A DNA stretch of 64,000 nt from Takakia lepidozioides (lineage: Eukaryota; Streptophyta; Takakiopsida; Takakiales; Takakiaceae). Under the pieces are notes generated by a model. That model was not told the DNA's origin and ran no database searches. It saw only the letters and a list, made by a program, of their open reading frames with translations. A program made the translations under genes and the position numbers. The stretch spans positions 38,421,053 to 38,485,052 of the forward strand of contig CM060732.1 in the NCBI GenBank assembly GCA_030704615.1, in the 5' to 3' direction. Of the stretch, positions 55,101-64,000 are shown in pieces (the stretch's first letter is position 1; each line of letters begins with the position of its first letter).

Positions 55101-56197
55101 GAGTTTACCTTTGAACAAAGAGGGATGAAAGGGAGATTGTTAATGCCCTATGTGCGGGCGGTCTGAAGACAATATCCATTTTCTGATACAATGTCCGAGG
55201 TATTCTCATCCGAGAGTGACCCTCTTCATGACCATCAACCCCATAGTCCCTGCACCTCTGTTCACCAGCTTTCAAAATCTCAAGGCTGAGCCTAAAAGAG
55301 CTGGCCCTGGTGGGGTCTAATTGCTGCTCACGCACAGCAGATTGACGCTTGTGTGAAGGGCGTTCTGGAGTAAAATTGGAAAGCCTGAACCAATTGTCTA
55401 TACCAAGGTAACTCCCACTACTGGAGTGAGCCCCTCACAAAGGTAGTGTCTGTTCCCTCTTGTTCCACCCGAACTGGGCGCGGGGTCTATGGCCACCAGG
55501 CTACAGCGAACAACGTCTCATGAGTACATTCCCTACCACAGTAGGATGTGCTCATGAGTTCTACATGGTGTAGCTTTGTCACCCGAAGACCGATGGACTG
55601 CCATATAGTGTCCACAGGAAAAGTCTGGCAGAAGCACAGTGACTAGGTAGGTGTGCACTATCAACTCCAAGTAACGCTAAACTGCAAGTGAGCATACCTA
55701 GCATCAGAATGTACATGTAATGTTGGGTGTGATTTCAAATTTCTAGACTTCTTGTTCTTCCTACATTTTCTGAGCCTAGGATAGACTTGAGACGTTCGCC
55801 TCCATACCTAAGTTTGATGAATGATTTGCATGTCGTATCGCTATGAACCTGCACCTGTGTCTATGCACTACTTCCCATACTTAATGATGGAATATATCCT
55901 CAGGCCATTTTTTTTGTTGCTTCTGGGTGCAGATATTGGTCACATGTAAAACAATGTAAGGCATGCAGTGGTGCCCTGGCTGCTTTCAGAGCATTCGAAA
56001 CAGGCTTTCAAGTTCTTGCAATTGCAACGGTGGGATTGGTGGCAACAGCAGCTGTCATGCCTATATCAAGCCTGAGACCATACAGTGTGCCTTTGGTCTG
56101 CATGGCAGTTTTGTCCACACTGGTATCTCGGTGGCTCTCAGATTTCATATACAAAACCTTTCACTTCCATGATTATAACCATGCAGTTGTCAAGTGA
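49185..56197 (+). CDS. Rieske non-heme iron oxygenase, PAO/PTC52 family, plastid
   Basis: Eight exons: 49185-49352, 49523-49990, 51027-51217, 51321-51387, 52324-52473, 53065-53334, 54827-55014 and 55933-56197. They make 588 residues with consistent phases. Residues 1-56 are a Ser/Thr/Arg-rich transit peptide. The Rieske 2Fe-2S ligands are CPH (167-169) and CSYHGW (187-192). The mononuclear iron motif is ENLMDPSHVPFAHH (D286, H289, H294). C-terminal features are the CKAC pair (509-512) and a membrane segment at about 525-545, then WLSDFIYKTFHFHDYNHA. This is the pheophorbide a oxygenase/PTC52/TIC55 class of plastid envelope or thylakoid enzymes acting in tetrapyrrole metabolism. The C-terminus most resembles PTC52, but PAO itself is not excluded. 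Introns 6 and 7 contain LINE pieces. Confidence 0.88.
54520..54675 (-). mobile_element. Two LINE-type 3' tails in intron 6
   Basis: Read on the minus strand, GCAAACAACGTCTTATGAGT, a (CT)n tract, then CTGGGCACAGGGTCAATGGC and GCAAACACCGTCTTATGAGT follow in tandem. Both match the tail at 2750-2812. The arrangement looks like two tails joined end to end through the CT tract. Confidence 0.7.
55020..55530 (+). mobile_element. 5'-truncated LINE relic in intron 7
   Basis: Zinc-knuckle coding sequence with the same order as at 2.4 kb (SEDNIHFLIQCPRYSHPR in one frame, FTSFQNLKAEP) is followed by the tail CTGGGCGCGGGGTCTATGGC and GCGAACAACGTCTCATGAGT. Several frame changes and no A-tract indicate an older insertion. 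It begins within a few bases of the exon 7 splice donor. Confidence 0.75.
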
Positions 56198-56880
56198 GAG
56201 AGAAAAAGTTTGGGTGGTGGATTCCAATTAATTTTGTGTGTATATTAAACAGTTTAGGTACGGCAGTCAATTAGCAAGATTTTCCTATTCTTTCTCATAT
56301 TGGTAAGGTTTTCCTGCAAGAAAAGAGCTGTCTGCTGTACTCTGTTTGCACTTAATTTTCAGTTGGTGTAGCTTCCATCATTCTCATTCTTTACAAAGTA
56401 ACTCGCGTAAGAAAAGCTGACATGCAGTGCTGAGGCCCTACAATCTCAATAGAAACATTCAATAAAGTGACTTTTACCTGACAGGCAGCATCCTGACATT
56501 TGACATACAGTGGGCCGTAGATTGTAGGACACACTTTGATCTTGACTCTGCCTGGTACCTGGTACCAGGCAATTACAATAACACTTGGATTGGAAGCTAG
56601 CTGCATAGTTTGTGTTATCTACAGTCACCACACGAGTGAGAGAAGAAAGCATTCAGCAAGATACTCCATAACGTGCAGGGGGGCTACCGGAGTGGTAGGA
56701 TTGAATACATATAAGCCTCTTCATCATATACAATATTGGCGCTTGAGCAAAATGATCGTAGTTCGGAAATTTGTACAAGAGATGCTTGAACTTGCTGTAC
56801 TGATGTCCAGAAGCATTTACTCTGCAAGTCAGCTAAAGTTCTAGAACTTAGTACCACATGATGACCTCTAAAATGCAAAA
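56198..56880. other. Convergent intergenic region
   Basis: Shared 3' flank of the Rieske gene (plus) and sHSP gene (minus). No other feature was recognised. Confidence 0.5.
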
Positions 56881-56888
56881 TCTTCCCT

Positions 56889-57778
56889 CTAATCGACTTT
56901 CACCTCGATCACATCTTTCCTAGGAGCCTCCTTAGACTTGGGCACCGTCACGAGCAGCACTCCATTCTTGTACTCTGCCTTCACCATTTCCAGCTCGACG
57001 TTGTCGGGAAGGATCAAACGGGTAACGAAACTGGCATAAGACCGGGCGGCCATTTTGTCATCACCCCCGCTTTTGTCTGGATCTACTTTGTGCTCAGCCT
57101 TGATGAGCAAAGTTCCATCTTCCACAAGCACTTTTACCTCGTCCTTGGTAAAACCTGGCAAGTCAAACCTCAGCTTGAAAGCATCGTCATGCTCTATTAC
57201 ATCCCAAGGCGGACGCAACAATCCTGGTGGAGTGAAGTTCTGGAGGAGCTGCGAAGGGGAGCTAGGGAAGAGAGAATCGCTGAAGAATCGATCAACCGTT
57301 TCCATCATCTGCTGCAAAGTCCTTGTGGTATTGAAGATGGGATCAAACAGGTCTGCACGATCCAAGTAAAGTTAGAGACTGTCAACATGAAACACACGTA
57401 ATTTACTGTACCGTCTACATGCGCAAAACCCAACATATTGCAACTTGAGCACTAACCGAGAGGTCCCCCCTGGAATGGTGCAAGCTCATTTCTGTTTCTG
57501 CCCCTGTTTCTCCCACGGGAATAAGTAGCTGGAGCTCGGCTGCCCTCTTTTCTCTCAAGCTGCCCCGAGGCAGGATCTTTAGGATTGTTCCCAACGGCCT
57601 GCCCTGGGTTCTCATGGCCTGTGACTTTGCCCTGATCATGAGGAGTAGTTGCAGAGGTGAAGATGGGTCGAATGCATGCCTCCACCTTTAATGGCCTCAC
57701 ACTTTTCAATCCCCTACCCGTCAGCCTCGAAGCTAGCATCCGAGAAGTCATCATTGTACAAGTGCAAGCTGCCTGCAT
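56889..57778 (-). CDS. Organellar small heat-shock protein (HSP20/alpha-crystallin)
   Basis: Two exons, 57778-57457 and 57352-56889, joined in frame (G|AC) with a GTTAGT donor and GTGCAG acceptor. They give 261 residues from ATG 57778, or 253 from 57754. The N-terminus MMTSRMLASRLTGRGLKSVR is basic, Ser-rich and lacks acids, as in a mitochondrial or plastid targeting peptide. The mature part starts LDLFDPIFNTTRTLQQMMET, then the alpha-crystallin domain with DLPGFTKDEVKVLVEDGTL and the consensus GVLLVTVPK. It is an ATP-independent holdase that binds unfolding proteins. A plastid HSP21-type Met-rich helix is not evident, which favours mitochondria but weakly. Confidence 0.88.
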
Positions 57779-58043
57779 GTTTGAAAATCCGAAGTGCCTC
57801 TCCAGGGAATGTCTTTTTAATCTCTGCACCCATCGTCTTTTTCGTCTTCGTCTTCTTCAGATCAGCGCACTCAGCTGGCCAGCACCCCCATGCAGTCCAC
57901 AGGGATGCCACTTGGCTGCCATAGATAAATCATCCAATCAGGCGATATTCATCTCGCATCCGTGTGTATATCCATTCATCAGAATGCCCGTATTCAGGCT
58001 TCTTGTCAACTCCCTTTTACACCTTCCCCAGATAACACCTACC

Positions 58044-58720
58044 TTACATTACCTCCCTGCAGGTAAATAACACCTGCCTCACATTACCTCCCTGCAGGTA
58101 AATTAAATTAACTGAAACCATCTGAGCAGTCAAACCCACCATCAACCGACGTCACATTACCTCCCTGCAGGTAAATTAAACTAACAAACACCATCTGAGC
58201 CGTCAAACCCACCATCAACCGATGGCCAATATCGCAGAATCTAATACCAAAAAGGTGGTACAATGTTTTACTCATAAAAAGCTGCTGGGACCAGATAACA
58301 CCTACCTCACATTACCTCCCTGTAGGTAAATTAAATTAACTGAAACCATCTGAGCCGTCAACCCACCATCAACCGACATCACATTACCTCCCTGCAGGTA
58401 AATTAGATTAACTAAAACCATCTGAGCCGTCAAACCCACCATCGACCGACGTCACATTACCTCCCTGCAGGTAAACTAAATTACCTGAAACCATCTGAGC
58501 CGTCACCCCACCATCAACCGACGGCCCAAATATCTCGCAGAATCTAATATCAAAAAGGTGGTAAAATATTTTACTCGTAAAAAGCTGCTGGACCAGATAA
58601 CACCTACCTCACATTACCTCCCTGCAGGTAAATTGAATTAACTGAAACCATCTGAGCCGTCAAACCCACCATCAACCCAAGCCCAAAATATCTCGCAGAA
58701 TCTAATACCAAAAAGGTGGT
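58044..58720. repeat. Higher-order tandem repeat, 72-bp within 300-bp units
   Basis: ACATTACCTCCCTGCAGGTA occurs seven times (about 58045, 58081, 58153, 58309, 58381, 58453, 58611; one has CTGTAGG). The steps of 72 bp are nested in steps of about 300 bp. The longer unit also carries CAGAATCTAATACCAAAAAG, GTGGTAAAAT and AGATAACACCTACC. Confidence 0.9.
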
Positions 58721-59112
58721 AAAATTTTTTACGCTGCTGGACATTTGAACCCTCCTATGGGACCGTGGATGGATCCCCATTGACACAGATCTGAGGGCCC
58801 CATTGACGCAGATCTGGCCCTCCGACTCTCCACATCGACGTCTGGCCTCAGGCACGTTTCTGAAACCCTATCTTCACATTAGGCATCTTCATGCTATAAG
58901 TTTTTTGAATTAGCCACATGAAAAGAGAAAAAAATGATTTTCTTAAGAATAAAAATGAAAAATAAAAACCAAATGTGGTGGACAAGGTAGATGGATGATG
59001 ATTAGCAATGAGGATGAATATGATGACACTGTCGAGTCCATGGAGGGGCCTTTGGAAGTTACACGGAGCTCTTGCAAGATTGGGATTTTCTTGAATTTTT
59101 AGGAACTAGGCA
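58721..59112. other. Intergenic, nothing recognised
   Basis: AT-rich sequence between the tandem repeat and the composite element. Confidence 0.5.
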
Positions 59113-59955
59113 CGATTCTAGGTGTCGGGTGAGGTAAAGAGAGAAGACGCAAGCATTGCCCAGCGTACTAAGAGCCACTTCACCTTTCATCTACAATCTT
59201 TTTTGAGGGTGGCCCTGTACCACCCTCTATATATTTATTTTTGCATAATGGGCGTGGTATTATCTTCTCCTCTTTCTTTTGGCAGTGTTGCTTGAGCCTT
59301 GTGGTGGGTGCCTCATGCGAGGTGATTTTGAAAGAGCCTATTATTCTCTACTCTCGCTGTAATGAAAGGCACCTGATTTGTGATCGGTCTCTCCAAGGTG
59401 TTTCTCTTAAGAATAAAATAATAATAAAATCGTACATAGTATTGAACTTCTCATTGAACAATATTAGGGTCTTGAATGCCTCCACATGTATCTACGGCGG
59501 GGCCCACGTGTGGCAAAGGGGGTCACGGAGGGTGGGAGCTCCCCTACCCAGACTGGGCTAGTCTGCTAGGACCCACAATATACACATAAAGCAATATTAA
59601 TTATTGCAATTGTTTGCAGAAAGTGGCAAATAGTGTGGTGGTTAAGAGCAATGAATAATAAAAATCCTGTCAGGTTGTACTGCGGCGATAATGTGTGTTA
59701 TTAAATATATATTTTGTCGAAGGGGTCTGCCAGTCCGCTCATCAGTCTGCTGGAGGGTGCGCCCAGTTCGCTCGTTGGTCTGCTCGAGGGTCTGCCGGTC
59801 TGCTGGAGGAGGGTCTGCCCAGTCCGCTCGTCAGTCTGCTGGAGGTCCTGCCAATTGCTAGAAGGTTGGAGTCAGTTTGTTGGAGGGTCTGCTCAATCCG
59901 CTAGAAAGGCCGAGGCGGTAAATGAACAAGGACTTAGAAAAAATTCAGAATCTGC
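59113..59955. mobile_element. Composite repeat element, copy 2 (truncated)
   Basis: Same order as 46037-46965: left part, AATATTAGGGTCTTGAATGC arm (59460-59479), a tRNA-like head that lacks the B box, and a shorter minisatellite (59719-59912). It diverges at CAGAATCT (59955), where CACTAG begins, so its right arm is missing from this position. Confidence 0.7.
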
Positions 59956-60350
59956 ACTAGAAGAGAAACCGGTTTTTTTCCACGGCTTTTTCCACATTTT
60001 TTGCTGTGGAATCAGCCGCAGTCAACACCTGCCGTGGATGTAAGAAACGACTAGTGCTTTCGGAAACCCCGTGGACGGTCTGGCTCTCGGGTGGCCCTGT
60101 GGAAAAGTCCACGGGTGGCTTTTTCCACGGGAGGTTTTTTTCACAGGGTGCATGGTGACATGGCCGCTGACATGGCCGATGGCATAGCTGACATGGCAGA
60201 GTGTGAAAAAGGCCAGTGTGGCATGTTTCACGGCGGATTTCACACCTTGAACAAGCCACTATGCGACACGTGTCATATTTCACACCTTCGACAAGTCACT
60301 ATGCAACACGTGTTCGTTCCTGTGTGGTGGTACGCATTAATTAATTATTA
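59956..60350. mobile_element. CACTA-like element end
   Basis: Starts CACTAGAAGAGAAACCGG exactly where copy 2 of the composite repeat is interrupted. Five CCACGG/CCGTGG motifs follow in about 160 bp, as in CACTA subterminal regions. A 40-bp direct repeat (60238-60275 and 60278-60314, TTTCACACCTT-GACAAG) follows. The matching right terminus was not found. Confidence 0.45.
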
Positions 60351-60629
60351 ATGGATTTCCAATATTAAGTTTGAATATTAATGGATTTAATTTATTGTTA
60401 TTATTATTATTATTATAGGGAAAATGGACAGTGGCCTTGATGAGAACATTATTAAATAACAAAATATTGAAATTATGTTTTTAAAAACTATATTTATTCG
60501 CTCAGATACCAAAACACACCCTTTGTAGGAAAGGAGAGTTTGCCTTAGTGTCTATGCTGAGTTGCGTCTCCTACTCTCTGTAATCTAATAGGCATTCACT
60601 TTTTTCCCTCGGTTGTCCCACCCTTGACT

Positions 60630-61060
60630 GGGGTCAGAAAAGCATTCATTCCACAGCTTCTCCTCGTCTCTGTTACATGTTTCTGGATACTTTCTTATTG
60701 TCACTTTGGCAGTATCATGTCAAAATCACTCCAAACTATGTACCATCTACCCATGCAGGTTTCTTGTAGCTATCCTTCCACAGGGAATCATAAGTAATCT
60801 GGAGCTTGAAATCCGGCCCTCTTGGATGACACTCTATCCCTACTCCTTCAGCTATCCATGCCTCTGCACAGATCATGCATACATCCTTGCATTGCTGTAG
60901 ATTTGTTCCAGCAAGCACCCAACTCAACTTATCACACCAGTTCCTATTCTCAATTATATTTACCACTCTGTAATCCAAAGGCATTTACCTTCCAAGACGG
61001 TTGTCCCACCATTGACTGGGGTCAGAAAAGTATTCATTCCACAGTTTCTCCTCTCTGTTA
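60630..61060 (-). pseudogene. OSB-like PDF-motif exons, tandemly duplicated
   Basis: Minus strand. Exon A1 (61060-60989) reads LWNEYFSDPSQWWDNRLGR with a GTAAAT donor, close to the OSB PDF motif consensus. Exon B (to 60736) reads CHPRGPDFKLQITYDSLW, then KDSYKKPAWVDGT and TAG. A second exon A (about 60692-60632) reads LWNECFSDPSQGWDNRGKK. The flanking ACTTTGGCAG and CAAAATCACTCCAAACTA sequence is duplicated at 60640-60745 and 61018-61125. The A1 donor phase does not match any acceptor that keeps exon B open, so it is probably dead. The OB-fold part was not found. Confidence 0.65.
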
Positions 61061-61129
61061 CCTATTTCTGGATACTTTCATGTTGTCACTTTGGCAGCAT
61101 CATGTCAAAATCACTCCAAACTATCAAAG

Positions 61130-61820
61130 GTTCACTCAACCAGCTAACTTGCAGAATTCTTGAAACATGAAAATTTAGGGTGATTCTAATAAGAGGGGAA
61201 AACAGAGTGAAATGACATGGCATTGAAAAGAGAACAAGTTCATAGAGGGGGAATGGTACCTGGGAGATTCAATGAGCTGTTTCACCATGGTCGCTTGTAG
61301 TTGGATATCACTTGAGACGAAGTGGGGGGGGTATAGGGCATGTAACCTGACCTGCATTCTGGTGTTTTCATAATGTGAGAGTCCTTGGTCTGCCATTGTT
61401 GTGGATGTTTTGAGATGGTGAGCAGCAACCTGTTGTCTTAAGCATAGCGGAAATGTACATATATTGTTAGTGCTCATAATGATAAGTCCGAGTTCATGTA
61501 TGGTGTGGCAGGCGCATGTGCCTTAGGGTGCATAGGTCGGAGACATAGAACGTTGTCAGCATGGTTATAGTAATTACTGGTACAACAATTGATAACATGC
61601 GCCATTTGGTAAGTAGACTTCAGATAAGTATGTAAAAATAAAGTGTTGATCCAAGAACCGGGGCATGTATATCTAAATATATATCATAGGATGGAAGTGA
61701 GATAACGAAATCATAGAACAAGACAACATAAAGAACATGTACAGATATCCTTGGATTTTTATCAAATAGAGGGGGGAGCGTGGCATGTACATTTGGAAAG
61801 CGGGCATGTGCATGAGAGTA
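61130..61820. other. Intergenic, nothing recognised
   Basis: Low-complexity repeats of GGGCATGTG-type sequence near 61660-61850. No gene was identified. Confidence 0.45.
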
Positions 61821-61826
61821 AAATGA

Positions 61827-63074
61827 TCAGAAGTATACGGGCATGTGCCATTGAGTATACATCATAAACAGAAGGTGAAGTAAAGAGGTCACAGTACCAG
61901 ACACCATCCGAAGAAAGAGACCAGGTACAGAGGTTGGGCAGCCTGAATCTGTGAAGTTGAGAGTCCCAAGCAACGTCAAATCCCACCCACCATATATACT
62001 CAACCCCAGTCGATCGGCCTTAGTGGCAGGGAAAAGAATGGCAGCCCACTCGCCAATGCTTCCATACCTCGGGGTGCTTAGTTTGTCAAACTCGGAGTTG
62101 AGGGAAAAACTACCAGCCAACGCGTGGGTGAAATTTGACGGAGCAACAGATTGGCCATAACCTGCACACATCTTCATACGCCCAATACATGCGGTGGCGC
62201 AGGGAGAAACAACCTCCTCAAAGAGACCATGACACAACTTAGTTAATTTGAAACCCTGATAAGTGAGAGCTTGTGCGTTGCGTTGTGCCTCCACTGGTCT
62301 AGAAATCTGGCTAGCATATGGGGCAGCCTGATGGCATGAGATCAGCCTAAGCCTGAATGGTTTTGGTGTCTTTGCCTTTTCCCAGTTCTCCTTGTCTACA
62401 TGGAATGTGCCAGATCTCACTGATTGCAGAAGTTGGAGTTTATGCAATAATACAACATCAATGTTGATCCATGCTCTTTGTATCAGGGATTGAGTTTCCT
62501 GCATCACCCCAAGGGCCTCATTAGAAGGCCTGAGATGCCATTCCGTGTTGCCATTGCCCCATAGCATCATCAACCACAGAGCCTGAAGCAATTTTAAGAC
62601 TGCCTCCTGATGACACCTAGCCTTTTCCAGCAATTTGGCAGCATTTGTCAGGGATTCAAGCCGCTTGCAACCCTTGTGTTCACATGTTGTCTTTGAGATG
62701 ATCAGATTATGGCCACCAAAAGGTGTTTGAGAGGGTTGATCAATGAGAATGTAAGCCCAGATTTGTGACGTTCTTTCCTGAGAATTAGTGTGATACCGTT
62801 CACAGATCTGGCTAATGTCACCGAGGTTGGCCTGGCCCATAACAACTTGGAGATAGTGGCACAGCTCGATGCTCCTCATTGGCTCGTAGGGTTGACTAAA
62901 AACAGATATGTCCTTGCCCACGCAATGCTGCCGCAAGATCTGAAAGCAACGCTTGAATTTGTCCTTGACAAATTTGGTTCTGGGAATGGATTGTAGAGCA
63001 TAATGGGCTTGGAATCCACAAGCTGCAGACAGGCTTGAAAATCTATGACTGAGTTGGTGGTACTGCCACAGCAT
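61827..63074 (-). CDS. Unrecognised 415-codon ORF
   Basis: Open from ATG 63074 to the stop at 61827. Segments such as KFVKDKFKRCFQILRQHCVG, SIELCHYLQVVMGQANLGDI, TPFGGHNLIISKTTCEHKGC and GEWAAILFPATKADRLGLSI have normal protein-like composition. I cannot assign a family. Immediately upstream, another minus frame (FVHDGLLGLLVVDGEDLTKG, AVAVPPTQ) also looks coding, so the true gene may extend 5' by an exon or be frameshifted. The last 40 residues (MVSGTVTSLLHLLFMMYTQ) may be read-through past the original end. Could be a fragment of a larger gene. Confidence 0.5.
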   Translation of the reverse strand: MLWQYHQLSHRFSSLSAACGFQAHYALQSIPRTKFVKDKFKRCFQILRQHCVGKDISVFSQPYEPMRSIELCHYLQVVMGQANLGDISQICERYHTNSQERTSQIWAYILIDQPSQTPFGGHNLIISKTTCEHKGCKRLESLTNAAKLLEKARCHQEAVLKLLQALWLMMLWGNGNTEWHLRPSNEALGVMQETQSLIQRAWINIDVVLLHKLQLLQSVRSGTFHVDKENWEKAKTPKPFRLRLISCHQAAPYASQISRPVEAQRNAQALTYQGFKLTKLCHGLFEEVVSPCATACIGRMKMCAGYGQSVAPSNFTHALAGSFSLNSEFDKLSTPRYGSIGEWAAILFPATKADRLGLSIYGGWDLTLLGTLNFTDSGCPTSVPGLFLRMVSGTVTSLLHLLFMMYTQWHMPVYF

Positions 63075-63346
63075 AGCCCTTGGTCAGGTCCTCTCCATCC
63101 ACCACCAAAAGCCCCAGAAGGCCATCATGAACAAAGCCGACCTTGGCCATTGTGCTGACGTGGAGCACGAAATCAACACCCAAGGGTTCCCTGCAACCAG
63201 AAAGCCAACGAACAGACTGTCAGAAATTGAGGAGAACCTTGTATAAGAACAGATTGAAGCACTCATCTTACAAGCTTGTGACCATTTTCTCTTGCCTATA
63301 AAGTTACGCTCTGTAATGTAGACATATTCCCAGTTCCTACTACCTT

Positions 63347-63800
63347 TTAGTACCTACGCTCACAGACACATCCAAAGCTTGCTTCATGCCTCACTCTATC
63401 ATTACAGCTCTGTCTATTTTTCCATAGGGAATCACCCATTCCCGCATCATTGCTCATAGGTCTCCAAAGCCTCCATCCGCGCCTTTGCTGTGCATATCTT
63501 GCAATCATCGCACTCCACGACACCACATCTCGTTCAGCCATACTGTCGAACACTTCCTTTGCATCCTTGATGCACCCATATTTGGCATAAATGCAATCCA
63601 CCAGGGCAGTGTTCAGAATGACATCGGGTACAGCATGGTACTAACAGGAGCCAAAAGCCCACATTTGTAGGATGGACAAACTTCTTTACATCCTACATTA
63701 AGAAAAAGCCACACCTGGCGATTGCAATTGTCCCACCATCGTGAAGAAACTCATGCCAGCTCTGCTCCGTGCTGCAAATTCAGGGCCGAGTCTGATGAGA
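63347..63800 (-). pseudogene. Decayed OSB-PPR junction at the right edge
   Basis: At 63790-63715 (minus) WHEFLHD then, after loss of about nine bases, WWDNCNRQ is followed by GTGTGG, matching OSB exon A. About 100 nt on, 63620-63490 reads VILNTALVDCIYAKYGCIKD and AKEVFDSMAERDVVSWSAMI, a PPR repeat. OSB exon B is not visible. The order is the same as in units U1-U4. Confidence 0.6.
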
Positions 63801-64000
63801 GGGCAAAACAGGCTGAAATAGGTCGAAGAAGAAAGTGCCCTCACCACCTTGTCCTCGACCTTGTGTCATGACCCATGGAGGATTTGACTGACCATGAACC
63901 CAAGAGGACCTCTCGTGTCTGCTGCTTGTGTCTGTAGTCTGGCAATGTCGGATTGGTCAATGAGAACCACCACGGTGCAGTTGAGCGGGCAGAGATTGAA
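63801..64000. other. Right edge, nothing recognised
   Basis: Probably upstream sequence of the decayed minus-strand unit. No feature is supported. Confidence 0.4.

Noticed and set aside
56536-56844. 102-codon plus-strand frame
   Set aside because: No motif, no splice context and no similarity to neighbours; treated as chance.
60045-60060. TAGTG at about 60052 as the right end of a 99-bp MITE
   Set aside because: Sequence after it does not resume the composite repeat, and the ends match over six bases only.
1-64000. CRISPR arrays, operons or a gene cluster for a pathway
   Set aside because: The window is plant nuclear DNA with introns; the repeats are minisatellites or transposon parts, and the genes are functionally unrelated.

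Overview
The window looks like nuclear DNA of a land plant, most likely a seedless vascular plant (fern or lycophyte). The signs are intron-rich plant genes (NOP56, a PTC52/PAO-type Rieske oxygenase with a plastid transit peptide, an organellar small heat-shock protein), several large intronless PLS-class PPR editing-factor genes with DYW domains, and a heavy load of decayed transposable elements. The lineage is an inference; I cannot place the species.

Layout. 0.4-7.5 kb: a dead Penelope-like retroelement interrupted by a 5'-truncated LINE, a G-tract/C-tract foldback, and a dead En/Spm (CACTA)-type gene with a GC-rich subterminal-repeat end. 7.5-13.1 kb: a degenerate Ty3 retrotransposon whose gag begins exactly at the CACTA end. 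14.9-38.7 kb: a PPR cluster. Two intact DYW genes lie head to head (14902-17175 minus, 21065-23797 plus). Two tandem paralogues (31286- and 35974-, plus) have long intact PPR arrays but broken DYW domains. A ZNRD2/SSSCA1-like gene (25.7-28.2 kb) and an orphan DYW relic sit inside the cluster. 39.7-43.6 kb: complete NOP56 on the minus strand, with a telo-box upstream. 45-47 kb and 59-60 kb: two copies of a composite repeat with a tRNA-like head, a short tandem array and, in the first copy, inverted-repeat flanks. 49.2-56.2 kb: the Rieske oxygenase gene (8 exons). 56.9-57.8 kb: organellar sHSP. 58.0-58.7 kb: a higher-order tandem repeat. 60.6-61.1 kb: PDF-motif exons of an OSB-like gene. 61.8-63.1 kb: an unrecognised 415-codon ORF. 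63.3-63.8 kb: another decayed OSB-PPR junction.

The most notable signal is not a single gene. Each of the four large PPR genes is preceded by the same two relic exons of an OSB (organellar single-stranded DNA-binding) gene: an exon carrying the first half of the PDF motif, an intron with a recognisable donor and acceptor in most copies, and a terminal exon carrying the rest of the motif. The PPR ATG follows about 130-160 nt after the OSB end in three units and 320 nt in the fourth. A fifth decayed unit lies at the right edge. The duplicating unit therefore appears to be an OSB-tail plus PPR-DYW module. In one unit the OSB exon carries a 66-bp piece of Ty3 reverse transcriptase, apparently filler DNA.

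Functionally the intact genes are unrelated housekeeping genes (snoRNP assembly, plastid tetrapyrrole metabolism, protein folding) plus organelle RNA-editing factors. I see no operon-like or biosynthetic grouping.
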